Origin: Fibrobacter sp.
Lineage (GTDB): Bacteria > Fibrobacterota > Chitinivibrionia > Chitinivibrionales > Chitinispirillaceae
Reading direction: 5' to 3'
NCBI GenBank assembly: GCA_012513915.1
Contig: JAAZBG010000305.1
Location: 42,800 to 106,799, forward strand
DNA length: 64,000 nt
Part shown: positions 1 to 10,190 of the stretch, piece after piece
How the letters are laid out: each line of letters opens with the position of its first letter
Position numbering within the stretch: the stretch's first letter is position 1
Made by a program: the position numbers and the translations under genes
Notes under the pieces: model-generated
Told to the model about the DNA's origin: nothing
Database searches by the model: none
What the model saw: the letters and a program-made list of their open reading frames with translations, nothing else

Positions 1-1
1 T

Positions 2-373
2 CTTGAAGGTGATGATGTAGATAAGAAGAAGCTTCGTGAGGTAAATGAAAGAGTTATTGGTGAAGGTGGTGAACCTGCAACGTTTAAACCGTTACTATTG
101 GGTATCACTAAGGCATCATTGACAACAGAGTCATTCCTCAGTGCGGCATCATTCCAGGAAACTACCAAGGTTCTTTCAAAAGCTGCTGTTGAGGGTAAAA
201 TTGATAATCTCAATGGTCTTAAGGAGAACCTTCTCATGGGAAATCTTATACCAGCTGGTACAGGTTCAAAGATTTTTAAGAATCTACGTGTAAAGGATAC
301 AGAATCTGATACATTACCGGTTGAAGAACATGAGGCGATTGAAGATTTTGTTGATATTGGTGAACAATTTTAA
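2..373 (+). CDS. rpoC: RNA polymerase beta' subunit, C-terminal end (partial)
   Basis: This is the last 123 codons of the largest RNA polymerase subunit; the rest lies outside the window. The reading frame is open from base 2 to a TAA at 371-373. It carries the conserved C-terminal segment of beta', including [20 protein letters not shown] and the [17 protein letters not shown] loop, both diagnostic of the family. An acidic tail ([16 protein letters not shown]) follows. It sits directly upstream of rpsL, the usual rpoBC-rpsLG order. Identification is certain; only the truncation by the window edge limits it. Confidence 0.97.
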   Translation, partial: LEGDDVDKKKLREVNERVIGEGGEPATFKPLLLGITKASLTTESFLSAASFQETTKVLSKAAVEGKIDNLNGLKENLLMGNLIPAGTGSKIFKNLRVKDTESDTLPVEEHEAIEDFVDIGEQF

Positions 374-454
374 ATAAAATAGTTTGAATAAGTATTGATT
401 ACTGTAAAACAAATTATTATATTTAGGGACTGTCTTTTTTTTGGAGGATGATAA

Positions 455-829
455 GTGCCTACGATCAGTCAACTTATACGTAAAGGGCGAGTGAGCCAGG
501 CAAACCGGAGCAAGTCACCGGCTTTGCATTCATGTCCACAGCGTCGTGGAGTATGTACGCGTGTGTTTACAACTACGCCGAAGAAACCTAACTCAGCATT
601 GAGAAAGGTTGCCCGCGTGCGTTTAACAAATCATATGGAAGTAAATGCTTACATACCTGGAGAAGGTCACAATTTACAGGAACACTCAATTGTTTTAATT
701 AGAGGTGGTCGTGTTAAGGACGTTCCCGGAGTTCGTTATCATATTATTCGTGGTGCGCTCGATACACAGGGCGTTCAGAATCGTAAGCGTAGTCGTTCTA
801 AATACGGTGTAAAGCGGCCAAAGAAATAA
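455..829 (+). CDS. rpsL: 30S ribosomal protein S12
   Basis: S12 sits at the decoding centre of the 30S subunit and helps monitor codon-anticodon pairing. The 124-residue product has the normal family length and the invariant [13 protein letters not shown] block (Lys43/Lys44) and [12 protein letters not shown] block (Lys88), the sites where streptomycin-resistance changes fall in other bacteria; here they are the sensitive-type residues. The start is GTG, preceded by a strong GGAGG at 442-446. It begins the str operon and is followed 9 bases later by rpsG. Confidence 0.98.
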   Translation: MPTISQLIRKGRVSQANRSKSPALHSCPQRRGVCTRVFTTTPKKPNSALRKVARVRLTNHMEVNAYIPGEGHNLQEHSIVLIRGGRVKDVPGVRYHIIRGALDTQGVQNRKRSRSKYGVKRPKK

Positions 830-838
830 GGGAATAAT

Positions 839-1309
839 ATGTCAAGAAGAAGAAAAGCAATAAAGAAAGATCTCGTTCCAGATCCAAAGTTCAACAGTAC
901 ACTTGTTACGCAATTTGTAAATAATGTCGTGCGTGGTGGTAAGAAGCGTCTTGCAGAGAAGATTTTCTACGATGCAGTGGCGCTTGCTGGTGAGCGTGCC
1001 GGTATGGACGGGTTGAGCGTTTTTAAGAAGGCGATTGAGAACGTAAAGCCTATGCTTGAAGTTAAATCTCGTCGTATTGGTGGTGCGAACTATCAGGTTC
1101 CTATTGAAGTACCTACAGAGAGGCGTACATCACTTGCGATTCGGTGGTTGATAACTTATTCTAGAAGCAGGTCTGAAAAGTGCATGTCTGAGAAGCTTGC
1201 AAATGAATTTGTTCAGGCGTCAAAGAATGAAGGTGGCGCGGTCAGAAAGAAAATTGATACTCATAAAATGGCAGAAGCAAACAGGGCGTTTGCACACTTC
1301 CGTTTCTAA
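839..1309 (+). CDS. rpsG: 30S ribosomal protein S7
   Basis: S7 nucleates assembly of the 30S head and contacts the E-site tRNA. The 156-residue protein has the expected length and family signatures: the basic N-terminus MSRRRKAIKKDLVPDPKF, the FVNNVVRGGKKRLAEKIFYDA helix region (longer than quoted here) and the GGANYQVPIEV stretch. It lies 9 bases after rpsL, so the two are almost certainly translated from one transcript. A 157-base gap to fusA follows, unusually long for this operon. Confidence 0.98.
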   Translation: MSRRRKAIKKDLVPDPKFNSTLVTQFVNNVVRGGKKRLAEKIFYDAVALAGERAGMDGLSVFKKAIENVKPMLEVKSRRIGGANYQVPIEVPTERRTSLAIRWLITYSRSRSEKCMSEKLANEFVQASKNEGGAVRKKIDTHKMAEANRAFAHFRF

Positions 1310-1466
1310 TGAGTGTTCTTTGAATCTCCTGCCAGGAGTCAGCCAATAGCGTTGATTAACCCGGGGCACGGTTTACCACAGCCGATAATGGTGGGGATAC
1401 TTGTCCAGGCTGCGCGAATGAAAGTTTTTTTGTTACAAGTAGGTGGATAGGTAAAGGTTACTGAAT
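1310..1466 (+). other. long rpsG-fusA spacer, no gene
   Basis: This 157-base spacer interrupts an otherwise tightly packed operon and is more GC-rich than most intergenic DNA here. It contains a small hairpin at 1326-1338 (CTCCT/AGGAG) and G- and C-rich runs but no open frame with a ribosome-binding site. In other bacteria the spacers of the str operon hold S7 autoregulatory or internal promoter elements; whether this one does is unknown. Confidence 0.35.
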
Positions 1467-3545
1467 ATGAGTGATAATGCTCTGGAGAAAATTCGCAATA
1501 TTGGCATCATGGCTCACATTGATGCAGGGAAAACAACCACTACGGAGAGAATGCTGTTTTATAGCGGGATTCTGCATCGTATGGGTGAGGTTCATAATGG
1601 TAATGCTACTATGGACTGGATGATTCAGGAACGCGAACGGGGTATTACAATTACCTCTGCAGCGACAACATGTACATGGCATGAGTATCATATAAACATT
1701 ATTGATACTCCGGGCCATGTAGACTTCACAATTGAAGTCGAAAGATCTTTGAGAGTTTTGGATGGCGCAGTTGCCGTGTTCGATTCGGTTGGAGGCGTGG
1801 AACCTCAGTCAGAAACTGTTTGGCGTCAAGCTAATAAGTATTGCGTTCCCCGGATCGTGTTTGTGAATAAGATGGACCGTGTTGGTGCTGATTTTTACAA
1901 TTGTGTGGATGAGATAATTCACAAATTGGCAGCAAAACCGGTAGCAGTACAAATGCCGATTGGTAAAGAAGATCAGTTTGAAGGTGTTATTGATCTGATT
2001 GCAATGAAAGCGTATCGATATGATGAAGAAACGCTTGGAGTAAATGTAATTGAATCAGAAATTGATAGTGTGGTGCTTGAGGAAGCTAAAGAAAGAAGAT
2101 GTGCAATGATTGAGCAGATTCTTGACTATAGCGACGAGCTAATGCAGTTGGCAATTGAAGATAAAGAGATTGGTGTTGATGATATTAAGAAAGCTGTAAG
2201 AAACGGAGTACTTACTAATCAAATAGTGCCTGTGCTTTGTGGGTCAGCCTTTAAAAATAAAGGTATACAGCAGTTGATGAATGCAGTGGTTGACTTTCTG
2301 CCCTCACCTCAGGATAGAGGTGTTGTTCATGGTACAGATCCTGTATCAGGAGAGGAAAAAGAACGTCGTCCTGAAGAAAAACAGCCATTTTCAGCGTTGG
2401 TTTTTAAGATTTCATCAGATCCTCATATAGGAAGACTTGCCTATGCCCGTGTTTATTCTGGTAAAGCAGGTTTTAAAGATGTATATTACAACCCTCGCAC
2501 AAAGGCTAAAGAAAAAGTTACCAGGATTTTCAGGATGCATTCTAATAAAAGGCATGCTGAACAATTTTTACGGGTCGGTGATATTTTAGCTATAGTCGGC
2601 TTAAAGGATACAACGACCGGAGATACGATTTGCGATCCTGCGTTTCCGATAGTTTTTGAAAAAATGATTTTTCCTGAACCGGTACTTGAACGGGCGATTG
2701 AACCGAAGAGTACTGTAGATGAGGAAAAGCTTGTTACAGCGTTGAAAAGTTTATCGGATGAAGATCCGACATGTAGAGTGAGTATTAATAGTGAAACAGG
2801 TCAGAGGTTGCTCTATGGGATGGGGGAGCTTCACCTGGAAATACTTATTGATCGATTGATAAGAGAATTTAACGTTGGGGTACACGTTGGTAAACCCCAG
2901 GTTTCATATAAAGAGACAGTTACAAAGAGTATTAATGATGATTATGAACTGTCGCAGCTTATTGGTGGAAAGAGCCAGTATGCACGGGTATCATTGAAAC
3001 TTGAACCCGTTGAAGCATCTATAGGAATTGATTTTAAGCATACCATTAAAGATACAGAGTTTCCAGTAGAATTTATTAATGCTGTGAAAAATGGTGTAGT
3101 TGAATCCTCAAGTGGGGGACAACTGTCTGGATATCCACTGGCAGGAATTCTTGTTACTTTAAAAGACGCCTCTTTTCGGGAAGAGGATTCTTCTGAAATG
3201 GGATTTAAAATTGCTGCAACAATGGCGTTTAAGCAAGCGTGTTTAAAGGCAAATCCTTCGATTTTAGAACCACTGATGAAAATAGAGGTAGTAGTACCTC
3301 CTGAATACATAGGGTCAGTTATTAATGAGCTGAACAGCCGCAGGGGTAAAGTGCTTGGAATAGCAGCACGAAAAGATGTTCAGGTAATTGATGCTGAGGC
3401 ACCGTTGTCAGAAATGTTTGGATACGCAACTGCATTACGATCCCTGACTCAGGGGCGGGCTGTATACACAATGCAGCTCGACCGCTATGAAGTTACTACC
3501 AGGACGGTACAGGATGATATCCTGCGTCGAATTGGAAGAATGTGA
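1467..3545 (+). CDS. fusA: Elongation factor G
   Basis: EF-G is the GTPase that drives translocation on the ribosome. The 692-residue protein has the full set of GTPase motifs: P-loop AHIDAGKTT (16-24), switch I RGITI (58-62), DTPGH (80-84), NKMD (134-137) and GSAFKNKG further on. Domains III-V follow, with the [10 protein letters not shown] and [10 protein letters not shown] signatures, so it is a complete translational factor and not a tetracycline-resistance protein. tuf does not follow; rpsJ comes next after 39 bases. Identification is certain; canonical versus paralogous EF-G is settled by the operon position. Confidence 0.98.
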   Translation: MSDNALEKIRNIGIMAHIDAGKTTTTERMLFYSGILHRMGEVHNGNATMDWMIQERERGITITSAATTCTWHEYHINIIDTPGHVDFTIEVERSLRVLDGAVAVFDSVGGVEPQSETVWRQANKYCVPRIVFVNKMDRVGADFYNCVDEIIHKLAAKPVAVQMPIGKEDQFEGVIDLIAMKAYRYDEETLGVNVIESEIDSVVLEEAKERRCAMIEQILDYSDELMQLAIEDKEIGVDDIKKAVRNGVLTNQIVPVLCGSAFKNKGIQQLMNAVVDFLPSPQDRGVVHGTDPVSGEEKERRPEEKQPFSALVFKISSDPHIGRLAYARVYSGKAGFKDVYYNPRTKAKEKVTRIFRMHSNKRHAEQFLRVGDILAIVGLKDTTTGDTICDPAFPIVFEKMIFPEPVLERAIEPKSTVDEEKLVTALKSLSDEDPTCRVSINSETGQRLLYGMGELHLEILIDRLIREFNVGVHVGKPQVSYKETVTKSINDDYELSQLIGGKSQYARVSLKLEPVEASIGIDFKHTIKDTEFPVEFINAVKNGVVESSSGGQLSGYPLAGILVTLKDASFREEDSSEMGFKIAATMAFKQACLKANPSILEPLMKIEVVVPPEYIGSVINELNSRRGKVLGIAARKDVQVIDAEAPLSEMFGYATALRSLTQGRAVYTMQLDRYEVTTRTVQDDILRRIGRM

Positions 3546-3584
3546 ATAGAACGTTAAGTAGTAGATAAAAAGGAGCATTTTTTC

Positions 3585-3893
3585 ATGCCAAGTGAAAGAA
3601 TTAGAATCAGGTTGAAGTCTTTTGACCACAACATTCTTGATAAGTCGGCTTCGGATATCGTCCGTACAGCTAAGGGTACTGGTGCAAGGATCTCTGGTCC
3701 GATACCATTGCCGACCGAAAAAACAATTTACACGGTTCTTCGTTCACCACACGTAAACAAGAAGTCCCGTGAGCAGTTTGAGACAAGAGTACATAAGCGT
3801 CTTATTGACATCCTCGAATCGACTCCACAGACGGTCGATTCCCTGATGAAGCTGGATTTGCCGGCAGGCGTTGATGTAGAGATTAAGGTTTGA
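3585..3893 (+). CDS. rpsJ: 30S ribosomal protein S10
   Basis: S10 is a 30S head protein and, as NusE, a transcription antitermination factor. The 102-residue product has the family length and motifs ([14 protein letters not shown] at the start, [10 protein letters not shown] in the loop, [13 protein letters not shown]). A clear AAAAGGAG lies ahead of the ATG. It opens the S10 operon, directly behind fusA. Confidence 0.98.
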   Translation: MPSERIRIRLKSFDHNILDKSASDIVRTAKGTGARISGPIPLPTEKTIYTVLRSPHVNKKSREQFETRVHKRLIDILESTPQTVDSLMKLDLPAGVDVEIKV

Positions 3894-3939
3894 TAATTAT
3901 TTTTTGGAACTACCAGCATACTGAAAGAACGGGTACGAT

Positions 3940-4563
3940 ATGCAGGGCTTGATAGGTAAAAAAGTTGGAATGACAAGAATGTTTAGTGACAGCGGTAAAT
4001 CCGTGGCAGTTACTATCATTCAGGCAGCTAATAACATCATTCATCAGGTAAAAACTGAGGATAAAGATGGATATGCTGCAGTTCAGCTCGGTTTTGATGA
4101 CGTTGCTGAAAAGAAGGTTACAAAGGCAGTTGCCGGACATTGCAAAAAGAACTCATCTGTTCCTACATATATTGTAAAGGAATTTGAACTTGACAATAAA
4201 GAAGAGCAGCTGAAGTCCGGAGATCGTGTAGGTCTTGAGGTTCTTGAAAATGTGAAGTTTGTAAATGTTGTCGGAATCTCAAAGGGACGTGGTCATGCAG
4301 GTACTGTAAAAAAGTACAGTTTCAAAACTGGTCGTAAGACTCATGGTAATACAAACTATCGTGAACGCGGATCATCAGGTGCGAATTCATACCCTGCACG
4401 CGTTATGCCAGGTTTGAAAATGTCAGGGCATATGGGTGACGAACAGGTGACTGTTCGTAATCTTGAAGTAGTCGGTCTTGACAAAGAAGCCGGTTTGCTT
4501 TTCGTAAAGGGAGCAGTTCCGGGCCGTAATAAAGGTTATTTGTACATTAAGAAAACAAAGTAA
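3940..4563 (+). CDS. rplC: 50S ribosomal protein L3
   Basis: L3 binds near the 3' end of 23S rRNA and helps start 50S assembly, with an extension reaching toward the peptidyl transferase centre. The 207-residue protein begins [15 protein letters not shown] and contains the [12 protein letters not shown] and [20 protein letters not shown] segments typical of the family. It is the second gene of the S10 operon, before rplD, the standard order. Confidence 0.98.
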   Translation: MQGLIGKKVGMTRMFSDSGKSVAVTIIQAANNIIHQVKTEDKDGYAAVQLGFDDVAEKKVTKAVAGHCKKNSSVPTYIVKEFELDNKEEQLKSGDRVGLEVLENVKFVNVVGISKGRGHAGTVKKYSFKTGRKTHGNTNYRERGSSGANSYPARVMPGLKMSGHMGDEQVTVRNLEVVGLDKEAGLLFVKGAVPGRNKGYLYIKKTK

Positions 4564-4594
4564 GTAGTACGTTTCTACCAGGATGAACACTACA

Positions 4595-5230
4595 ATGAAG
4601 GCTAAATTATATCAGCAGAACGGATCAGTTAAAGGAGATTACGATCTTCCTGATTCTGTGTTTGGTGCAGAGGTGAATGATCATCTGATGCATCAGGTGA
4701 TCACAATGTTACAGGCGAATATGCGCCAGGGTACTTCGAAGACCAAAGGTCGTTCTGAAGTGAGTGGTGGTGGAAGAAAGCCATGGAGACAGAAGGGTAC
4801 AGGACGTGCACGCGCAGGTTCCAATACATCTCCTATCTGGGTACGTGGTGGTAAGGCACATGGACCTGATCCTCGTGATTACTATTCAACTATTCCTCAG
4901 AAAATGAAGAAGGGTGCGCTGGCATCTGCGTTGTCATCACGTGCAAAAGATGAAAAAGTGATGGTTGTTGAAAGTATTTCTTGCGAAACACCGAAAACAA
5001 AAGTTATATTGGCGATGCTCGAAGCATTAAAGGTGTCCGGCAAAAGAAACCTTCTGATTCTCGACAACGTAAATTCTGACAATTCAATATATCTGTCAGG
5101 CAGAAATATCAGAGATCTTGATATAATTCGTGTATGCGAAATCAATGCCCTTGATATTCTGAGTAACGAGAATATTATCTTCGGTGACGAAAAACTTATT
5201 GACAAAGTTAAAGAGGCGGTGGCACTGTGA
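4595..5230 (+). CDS. rplD: 50S ribosomal protein L4
   Basis: L4 lines the ribosomal exit tunnel and in many bacteria represses its own operon. It is recognised by the GRSEVSGGGRKPWRQKGTGRARAG loop region and the KMKKGALASALSSRAKDEKV segment. An ATG at 4583 is also in frame. I chose the ATG at 4595 because CCAGGA at 4578-4583 then falls at a proper ribosome-binding distance and the product starts MKAKLYQQNG as the family does; this gives 211 residues. The stop codon overlaps the GTG start of rplW, implying coupled translation. Confidence 0.95.
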   Translation: MKAKLYQQNGSVKGDYDLPDSVFGAEVNDHLMHQVITMLQANMRQGTSKTKGRSEVSGGGRKPWRQKGTGRARAGSNTSPIWVRGGKAHGPDPRDYYSTIPQKMKKGALASALSSRAKDEKVMVVESISCETPKTKVILAMLEALKVSGKRNLLILDNVNSDNSIYLSGRNIRDLDIIRVCEINALDILSNENIIFGDEKLIDKVKEAVAL

Positions 5231-5517
5231 GTAAATATCATTCTATTATCAGATATCCGTCTATTACCGAGAAAAATTCAAGTATGCGTGAAACACAGAA
5301 TAAGTATGTGTTCGAAGTTATGCGTACTGCGACAAAGCCTGAGATTAAAGAAGCCGTAGAAAAGCTTTTTGCGGTTACAGTTCTTTCTGTCAATACTATC
5401 CTTGTAAAGGGTAAACTTAAAAGAATGGGACGTAACGTAGGGTATCGCTCAGACTGGAAAAAAGCAATTATCAGAATACAGGATGGCCAGACTATTTCTA
5501 AGTTCGGTGAAGTCTAA
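5227..5517 (+). CDS. rplW: 50S ribosomal protein L23
   Basis: L23 lies at the exit of the peptide tunnel, where trigger factor and SRP dock. The 96-residue protein has the usual start (IIRYPSITEKNSSM), the VNTILVKGKLKRMGRNVGYR segment and the SDWKKAIIRI strand. The GTG start shares four bases with the rplD stop (GTGA), so it depends on translation of rplD. Length and position match the family. Confidence 0.97.
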   Translation: MSKYHSIIRYPSITEKNSSMRETQNKYVFEVMRTATKPEIKEAVEKLFAVTVLSVNTILVKGKLKRMGRNVGYRSDWKKAIIRIQDGQTISKFGEV

Positions 5518-5556
5518 CAACCGGTAGAAATAATCAAGAGGAATTGGAGCAACGTT

Positions 5557-6384
5557 ATGCCAATGAAATCGTATAGACCGACTACGCCGACAAATCGTTT
5601 CAAGACAACGAATATGTTCGAGCAGATAACTACTGATGAGCCTTATAAACCTCTTACTGAGATCAAGGCTAAGATCAACGGTCGTAATAATCGTGGAGTA
5701 ATAACTGTTCGTCATCGCGGTGGTGCACACAAAAAGTTTTACCGTATTGTTGACTTTAAGAGAAATAAGTTTGACATTCCGGGAACTGTTGAAACGATCG
5801 AATACGATCCGAACAGAACTTGTTTTATTGCACTTGTCAGATACATCGATGGTGAAAGAAGATATCACCTCGCAAGTGTTAATATGAAAGTCGGACAGAA
5901 GCTTCTCAGTGGTGAGAATATTGAAATTGCTGAAGGTAACTGCATGCCGCTTAAGAGCATCCCACTTGGATCACAAGTTCACAATATTGAACTCAGAGAC
6001 AAGAAGGGTGGACAGATCGCCCGTAGTGCCGGAGCATACGCTGAGATTATTGCAAAAGAAAATGGAATTGTTCAGCTCAAGTTTCCGTCATCGGAAATTC
6101 GTATTGTACGCGATAGTCTTTATGCGACAATTGGACAGGTAAGTAATCATGAACATATGAATATGGTTATTGGTTCTGCAGGTCGTAAAAGACATATGGG
6201 AATCAGGCCGACTGTTCGCGGTGTTGCGATGAACCCGATTGACCATCCAATGGGTGGAGGAGAGGGAAAATCAGCCGGTGGTGGACATCCGGTATCACCT
6301 TGGGGTCAGAAAGCCAAGGGTCTCAAGACCAGAAATCGCAAAAAGCCTTCTGGTAAATTTATCGTACGCCGTCGTTCGAAGTAA
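5557..6384 (+). CDS. rplB: 50S ribosomal protein L2
   Basis: L2 is needed for subunit association and for the peptidyl transferase region. The 275-residue protein has the expected size and signatures: NNRGVITVRHRGGAHKKFYR, the GSAGRKRHMGIRPTVRGVAMNP RNA-binding stretch with the conserved histidine-rich DHPMGGGEGKSAGG loop, and a basic tail. The ATG is preceded by AATTGGAG. Confidence 0.98.
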   Translation: MPMKSYRPTTPTNRFKTTNMFEQITTDEPYKPLTEIKAKINGRNNRGVITVRHRGGAHKKFYRIVDFKRNKFDIPGTVETIEYDPNRTCFIALVRYIDGERRYHLASVNMKVGQKLLSGENIEIAEGNCMPLKSIPLGSQVHNIELRDKKGGQIARSAGAYAEIIAKENGIVQLKFPSSEIRIVRDSLYATIGQVSNHEHMNMVIGSAGRKRHMGIRPTVRGVAMNPIDHPMGGGEGKSAGGGHPVSPWGQKAKGLKTRNRKKPSGKFIVRRRSK

Positions 6385-6405
6385 ACAAGAAGAGGTATAT
6401 ATACT

Positions 6406-6687
6406 ATGGCACGTTCAATAAAAAAAGGTCCGTTCGTTGACGAGCATGTATCTAAGAAGGTAGAAGACTGCACAAAAAGCGGTCAGAAAAAGGTGATCAA
6501 GACTTGGTCAAGAAGATCAACTATCCTTCCTGAGTTTGTAGGACATACATTTGCAGTTCATAACGGAAAAGCGTTTATTCCTGTTTATGTTTCTGAAAAT
6601 ATGGTCGGACACAAGCTTGGAGAATTCGCACCATCACGCAACTTTCGTGGTCATGCGGGTGCAAAAACAGCTGCGGTAAAGAAGTAA
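6406..6687 (+). CDS. rpsS: 30S ribosomal protein S19
   Basis: S19 forms a complex with S13 in the 30S head and contacts the 50S subunit. The 93-residue protein starts [14 protein letters not shown] and has [18 protein letters not shown] and [15 protein letters not shown], all invariant family blocks. It lies 21 bases after rplB with AGAGG upstream. Confidence 0.98.
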   Translation: MARSIKKGPFVDEHVSKKVEDCTKSGQKKVIKTWSRRSTILPEFVGHTFAVHNGKAFIPVYVSENMVGHKLGEFAPSRNFRGHAGAKTAAVKK

Positions 6688-6705
6688 GGACCTGGGAGGA
6701 ACAAA

Positions 6706-7047
6706 GTGGAATCTACAGCAACAATTAAAAATCTTCGGTCCACCTCCAGAAAAGCGTGTCTGGTAGCTGATGTTGTCCGGGGAAAAAATGTGGGAGAAGC
6801 GTTATGTCTTCTCGAATTCAGTGTAAATAAAAAGATCGCGATCGATTTTGCTAAATTGCTTAAATCAGCAGTAGCGAATCTTCAGAGCAAGCATACAGAT
6901 GCAACTATCGAAGTTGATGAGCTGCGTGTAAAAGAGATTCGTGTAAATGAAGGTCCGGTAATGAAAAGGTTTAGACCACGTGCTAAAGGCAGTGCGTCTG
7001 GAATTTTAAAACGCATGTGTCATATTACAGTCACGGTAGCTAATTAA
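6706..7047 (+). CDS. rplV: 50S ribosomal protein L22
   Basis: L22 spans the 50S subunit and its loop forms part of the exit-tunnel constriction. The 113-residue product has the family's N-terminal LRSTSRKACLVADVVRGKNV and the loop GPVMKRFRPRAKGSAS with the conserved basic residues. It starts with GTG behind a GGGAGGA ribosome-binding site. The rplB-rpsS-rplV-rpsC order is standard. Confidence 0.97.
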   Translation: MESTATIKNLRSTSRKACLVADVVRGKNVGEALCLLEFSVNKKIAIDFAKLLKSAVANLQSKHTDATIEVDELRVKEIRVNEGPVMKRFRPRAKGSASGILKRMCHITVTVAN

Positions 7048-7059
7048 CAGGAGAGAGTT

Positions 7060-7731
7060 GTGGGTCAGAAAACGAATCCAGTAGGTTTGAGATTGGGTAT
7101 TACCCGTTCCTGGTTTTCGAACTGGTACGCTGAAGGGCGCTTTCCAGATTACCTGTATGAAGACATCGTCATCAGGAAATATTTAAAGAAAAGACTTGAG
7201 CACGGTGGTATCTCAGCACTTATTATTGAAAGAACTGCAAAGAGAGTAACTGTTGGGATCAATACTTCACGTCCCGGTATTGTTATCGGTAAGAAGGGTG
7301 AAGAGGTGGAAAGACTCAAGGGTGAGTTGCAGCATCTTACACAAAAAGAGATCCAGATCAATATTAAGGAAGTCAAAAAACCTGAAATGGATTCGCAGCT
7401 TGTAGCAGACAACATTGCCCGACAGGTTGAGAAGCGTGTGTCATACAAGAAGGCAATTAAAAAAGCAATCTCTACTGCGATCAGAATGGGTGCCGAAGGT
7501 ATTAAAATTCAGACCAGTGGTCGACTCAATGGTGCTGAAATTGCAAGAACAGAAACATACAAAGAGGGGCGTACTCCGCTCCATACTTTAAGAGCTGATA
7601 TAGACTATTCAACATCAACTGCACATACAACCTACGGATGTATCGGTGTTAAGGTGTGGATCTGTAAAGGCGAAGTGATTAATCGTGCTGAAAAGCAGGC
7701 TGCTAAAGCTGCCGAAGCTGTGAATGCATAG
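7060..7731 (+). CDS. rpsC: 30S ribosomal protein S3
   Basis: S3 is at the mRNA entry channel and takes part in the mRNA helicase activity of the 30S subunit. The 223-residue protein has the N-terminal [13 protein letters not shown] motif, a type-2 KH domain with the [11 protein letters not shown] loop, and the C-terminal [20 protein letters not shown] signature. It starts with GTG preceded by AGGAGAG, 12 bases after rplV. Confidence 0.98.
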   Translation: MGQKTNPVGLRLGITRSWFSNWYAEGRFPDYLYEDIVIRKYLKKRLEHGGISALIIERTAKRVTVGINTSRPGIVIGKKGEEVERLKGELQHLTQKEIQINIKEVKKPEMDSQLVADNIARQVEKRVSYKKAIKKAISTAIRMGAEGIKIQTSGRLNGAEIARTETYKEGRTPLHTLRADIDYSTSTAHTTYGCIGVKVWICKGEVINRAEKQAAKAAEAVNA

Positions 7732-7745
7732 GGAGGAAATTACAG

Positions 7746-8156
7746 ATGCTGTCACCAAAGAAAGTAAAATGGAGAAAATGTCAGCGTGGTCGCATGCGCG
7801 GTCTGGCTACACGCTGTAATGAAATCTCTTTCGGTGAATTTGGTTTGCAGTCACTGCAACCGGGTTGGATAGACAATCGTCAGATTGAGGCTGCCCGTAT
7901 CGCAATGACACGTTTTATTAAAAGAGGTGGAAAAATCTGGATAAGAATTTTCCCTGATAAACCTTACACAAAGCATCCTGCCGAATCCCGTATGGGTGGA
8001 GGAAAAGGATCTCCTGAAGGCTGGCTTGCAGTTGTAAGACCAGGAACAATCATGTTCGAAATGTCAGGTGTTAAGGAAGATATTGCAAAAGAGGCACTTC
8101 GTCTCGCAGCACAGAAGCTTCCAATACAGACTCGTTTCTTGGAAATTGAGAGATAA
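7746..8156 (+). CDS. rplP: 50S ribosomal protein L16
   Basis: L16 helps position aminoacyl-tRNA in the A site of the 50S subunit. The 136-residue protein has the expected length and the conserved [20 protein letters not shown] and [16 protein letters not shown] segments. A GGGAGGAAATTACAG leader gives a strong ribosome-binding site. It lies between rpsC and rpmC as usual. Confidence 0.98.
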   Translation: MLSPKKVKWRKCQRGRMRGLATRCNEISFGEFGLQSLQPGWIDNRQIEAARIAMTRFIKRGGKIWIRIFPDKPYTKHPAESRMGGGKGSPEGWLAVVRPGTIMFEMSGVKEDIAKEALRLAAQKLPIQTRFLEIER

Positions 8157-8167
8157 GGTTTAAAGTC

Positions 8168-8362
8168 ATGAAAGCAAAAGAAATACGTGAGCTCTCCACA
8201 GAAGAGATGACAAGAAAGATTGATCTATACGAAGAAGAACTTTTTAATCTTCGTTTCCAGGCTAAGATTGGTCAGCTTGCTAATCCTCTGCAGTTAAGAT
8301 TTATTCGCAGAGACATCGCAAGAATCAATACTATCCTGAAAGAAAAAGCAGCTGCTAAGTAA
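8168..8362 (+). CDS. rpmC: 50S ribosomal protein L29
   Basis: L29 is a small helical protein next to L23 at the tunnel exit. The 64-residue product starts [14 protein letters not shown] and has the characteristic [21 protein letters not shown] helix and [11 protein letters not shown] helix. It follows rplP by 11 bases and precedes rpsQ. Confidence 0.97.
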   Translation: MKAKEIRELSTEEMTRKIDLYEEELFNLRFQAKIGQLANPLQLRFIRRDIARINTILKEKAAAK

Positions 8363-8402
8363 ATAAGCAGATAGTTTCCTGTTTGAAAAATTGAGGAATG
8401 GC

Positions 8403-8660
8403 ATGACTGAAAGAAATGAACGCAAAGAGCGTATCGGATTAGTCGTAAGCGACAAAATGGATAAAAGTGTTGTTGTTAAAGTTGAGCGTAGCTTTATGCA
8501 CGCTACTTACAGCAGAACAGTAACTAGAAGTGTTCGCTATGTTGCTCATGATGAAAAGAATGAATGTAACATTGGTGATAAGGTAAAAATTTTCGAAACC
8601 CGTCCTTTGTCTAAGACAAAAAGATGGCGTGTTGGCGAAATAATCGAAAAAGCAAAATAA
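8403..8660 (+). CDS. rpsQ: 30S ribosomal protein S17
   Basis: S17 is an early-binding OB-fold protein of the 30S body. The family signatures [20 protein letters not shown] and [20 protein letters not shown] are present. The frame is open from a TTG at 8391, but TTGAGG there works better as the ribosome-binding site for the ATG at 8403, giving an 85-residue protein starting [12 protein letters not shown], the normal length. Confidence 0.96.
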   Translation: MTERNERKERIGLVVSDKMDKSVVVKVERSFMHATYSRTVTRSVRYVAHDEKNECNIGDKVKIFETRPLSKTKRWRVGEIIEKAK

Positions 8661-8702
8661 TAATAAGTACTTAATATTGCTTAATAGTAAGTTGAGGAAG
8701 AA

Positions 8703-9071
8703 ATGATCCAGGTTGAATCAAAACTTAATGTAGCTGATAATTCAGGAGCAAAAAAGGTTCAGTGTATCCGCGTTCTTGGTGGAACACGCAGAAGATATGC
8801 TTCAATCGGTGACATTATTGTCGTAGCAGTTAAGGATGCTCTCCCTAATGGAGCTGTTAAAAAGGGTACAGTAGCGAAAGCTGTTATTGTTCGTACGGCC
8901 AAGGAATATGGCCGTAAGGATGGTACATACATTCGTTTCAGTGATAATGCTGCTGTTATCATCAATGATCAGGGTGAACCGAAGGGTACACGTATTTTTG
9001 GACCAGTAGCCCGTGAGCTTCGCGAGAAGAAATTCATGCGAATTGTTTCCCTGGCACCTGAAGTACTCTAA
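8703..9071 (+). CDS. rplN: 50S ribosomal protein L14
   Basis: L14 is a beta-barrel protein at the subunit interface and forms bridges to the 30S subunit. The 122-residue protein has the family length and the [18 protein letters not shown] start, the [19 protein letters not shown] strand and the [21 protein letters not shown]-terminus. It is preceded by GAGGAAG. Confidence 0.98.
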   Translation: MIQVESKLNVADNSGAKKVQCIRVLGGTRRRYASIGDIIVVAVKDALPNGAVKKGTVAKAVIVRTAKEYGRKDGTYIRFSDNAAVIINDQGEPKGTRIFGPVARELREKKFMRIVSLAPEVL

Positions 9072-9089
9072 AGAATTAAGGAGAGAGTA

Positions 9090-9407
9090 ATGGCTTTACG
9101 TTTACGTAAGAACGACACTGTTCAGGTTATCTCCGGTGATGATAAGGGCAAAACCGGTAAAATTCTCAGGGTGATTACTGAGAAAAACAGGGCTGTAGTC
9201 GAGGGCATTAATGTTGTTAAAAGGCATACAAAGCCATCCCAGAAAAATCAGCAGGGTGGTATTATGCCGAAAGAAGCATCGGTTAACCTTTCTAATCTGA
9301 TGCTCGTTTGTCCGAAAAGTGGCAAACCGACACGTCTGGGTGTTAAGATCCTTACAGATGGTAAGAGAGTAAGATTTTCAAAAAAGGCTAAGGAGTCGAT
9401 AGAGTGA
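9090..9407 (+). CDS. rplX: 50S ribosomal protein L24
   Basis: L24 starts 50S assembly by binding the 5' domain of 23S rRNA. The 105-residue protein has an N-terminal KOW motif ([20 protein letters not shown]) and the conserved [15 protein letters not shown] segment. Its stop overlaps the rplE start by four bases. Confidence 0.97.
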   Translation: MALRLRKNDTVQVISGDDKGKTGKILRVITEKNRAVVEGINVVKRHTKPSQKNQQGGIMPKEASVNLSNLMLVCPKSGKPTRLGVKILTDGKRVRFSKKAKESIE

Positions 9408-9964
9408 GTACAGGAGAAAACAAGAATCCACGCATGTTGGAGAAGTACCGCAAGGAAGCTGTGCCTGGTCTTATGAAAAGATTCGGTTACAATAATGCAA
9501 TGCGGGTTCCGAAACTTGATAAAATTGTTATCAACATGGGTGTTGGAAGTGCAACACAGGATTCAAAAGCTGTGGATGAAGCAGTTGCATGTCTCAGAGA
9601 TATATCCGGACAGAAACCGGTTGTTACTCGCGCAAAGAAAGCGATTTCCAACTTTAAACTCCGTGAAAATATGGCAATTGGTTGTAAAGTAACCCTTCGT
9701 AATAAACGTATGTGGGAGTTTTTCGATAGACTTGTTGCGATCACTATTCCACGTATCAGAGATTTCAGAGGTCTTCCAAGAAAGGCCTTTGACGGTCAGG
9801 GTAATTACACTATGGGTGTTAAAGAACAGATCGTGTTCCTTGAAATTGACAGAGATAAAGTCTCTAAAATTACAGGTATGGACATCTGCATCTGTACAAC
9901 AGCTGAAAATAATGAAGAAGGCTTAGCGCTTCTTGAAGAAATGGGAATGCCGTTTCGCAAATAA
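9404..9964 (+). CDS. rplE: 50S ribosomal protein L5
   Basis: L5 binds 5S rRNA and contacts the P-site tRNA. The 186-residue protein has [18 protein letters not shown], the [20 protein letters not shown] stretch and [22 protein letters not shown], all family blocks. The GTG start lies in a GTGA overlap with rplX, so translation is likely coupled. It is followed by the zinc-type rpsN. Confidence 0.98.
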   Translation: MSTGENKNPRMLEKYRKEAVPGLMKRFGYNNAMRVPKLDKIVINMGVGSATQDSKAVDEAVACLRDISGQKPVVTRAKKAISNFKLRENMAIGCKVTLRNKRMWEFFDRLVAITIPRIRDFRGLPRKAFDGQGNYTMGVKEQIVFLEIDRDKVSKITGMDICICTTAENNEEGLALLEEMGMPFRK

Positions 9965-9981
9965 ACACAGGAGAAATTGAA

Positions 9982-10167
9982 GTGGCACGTAAAGCATTAA
10001 TTGAGAAATGTCAAAAAAAACCAAAGTTCAGTACTCAGAAATATACTCGGTGTAGGAGATGCGGACGTCCGAGAGCGTTTCTAAGAGATTTTGGTCTTTG
10101 CAGAATATGTTTTAGAGAAATGGCACTTAAGGGTGAAATTCCTGGTGTTGTGAAAGCTTCCTGGTAG
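9982..10167 (+). CDS. rpsN: 30S ribosomal protein S14, zinc type
   Basis: S14 (type Z) is a 30S head protein. At 61 residues it is the short, zinc-binding form. The four ligands are visible as Cys24, Cys27, Cys40 and Cys43 ([10 protein letters not shown] and [10 protein letters not shown]). The start is GTG with ACAGGAGA upstream. S4 and L36 in this operon are also Cys-bearing forms, so the zinc-dependent versions were kept throughout. Confidence 0.97.
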   Translation: MARKALIEKCQKKPKFSTQKYTRCRRCGRPRAFLRDFGLCRICFREMALKGEIPGVVKASW

Positions 10168-10190
10168 TCTCGATAAGAAAGGGTCATAGG

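Noticed and set aside
2942..3310. - strand frame inside fusA
   Set aside because: Fully antisense to fusA, Ser/Pro-rich shadow translation without motifs.
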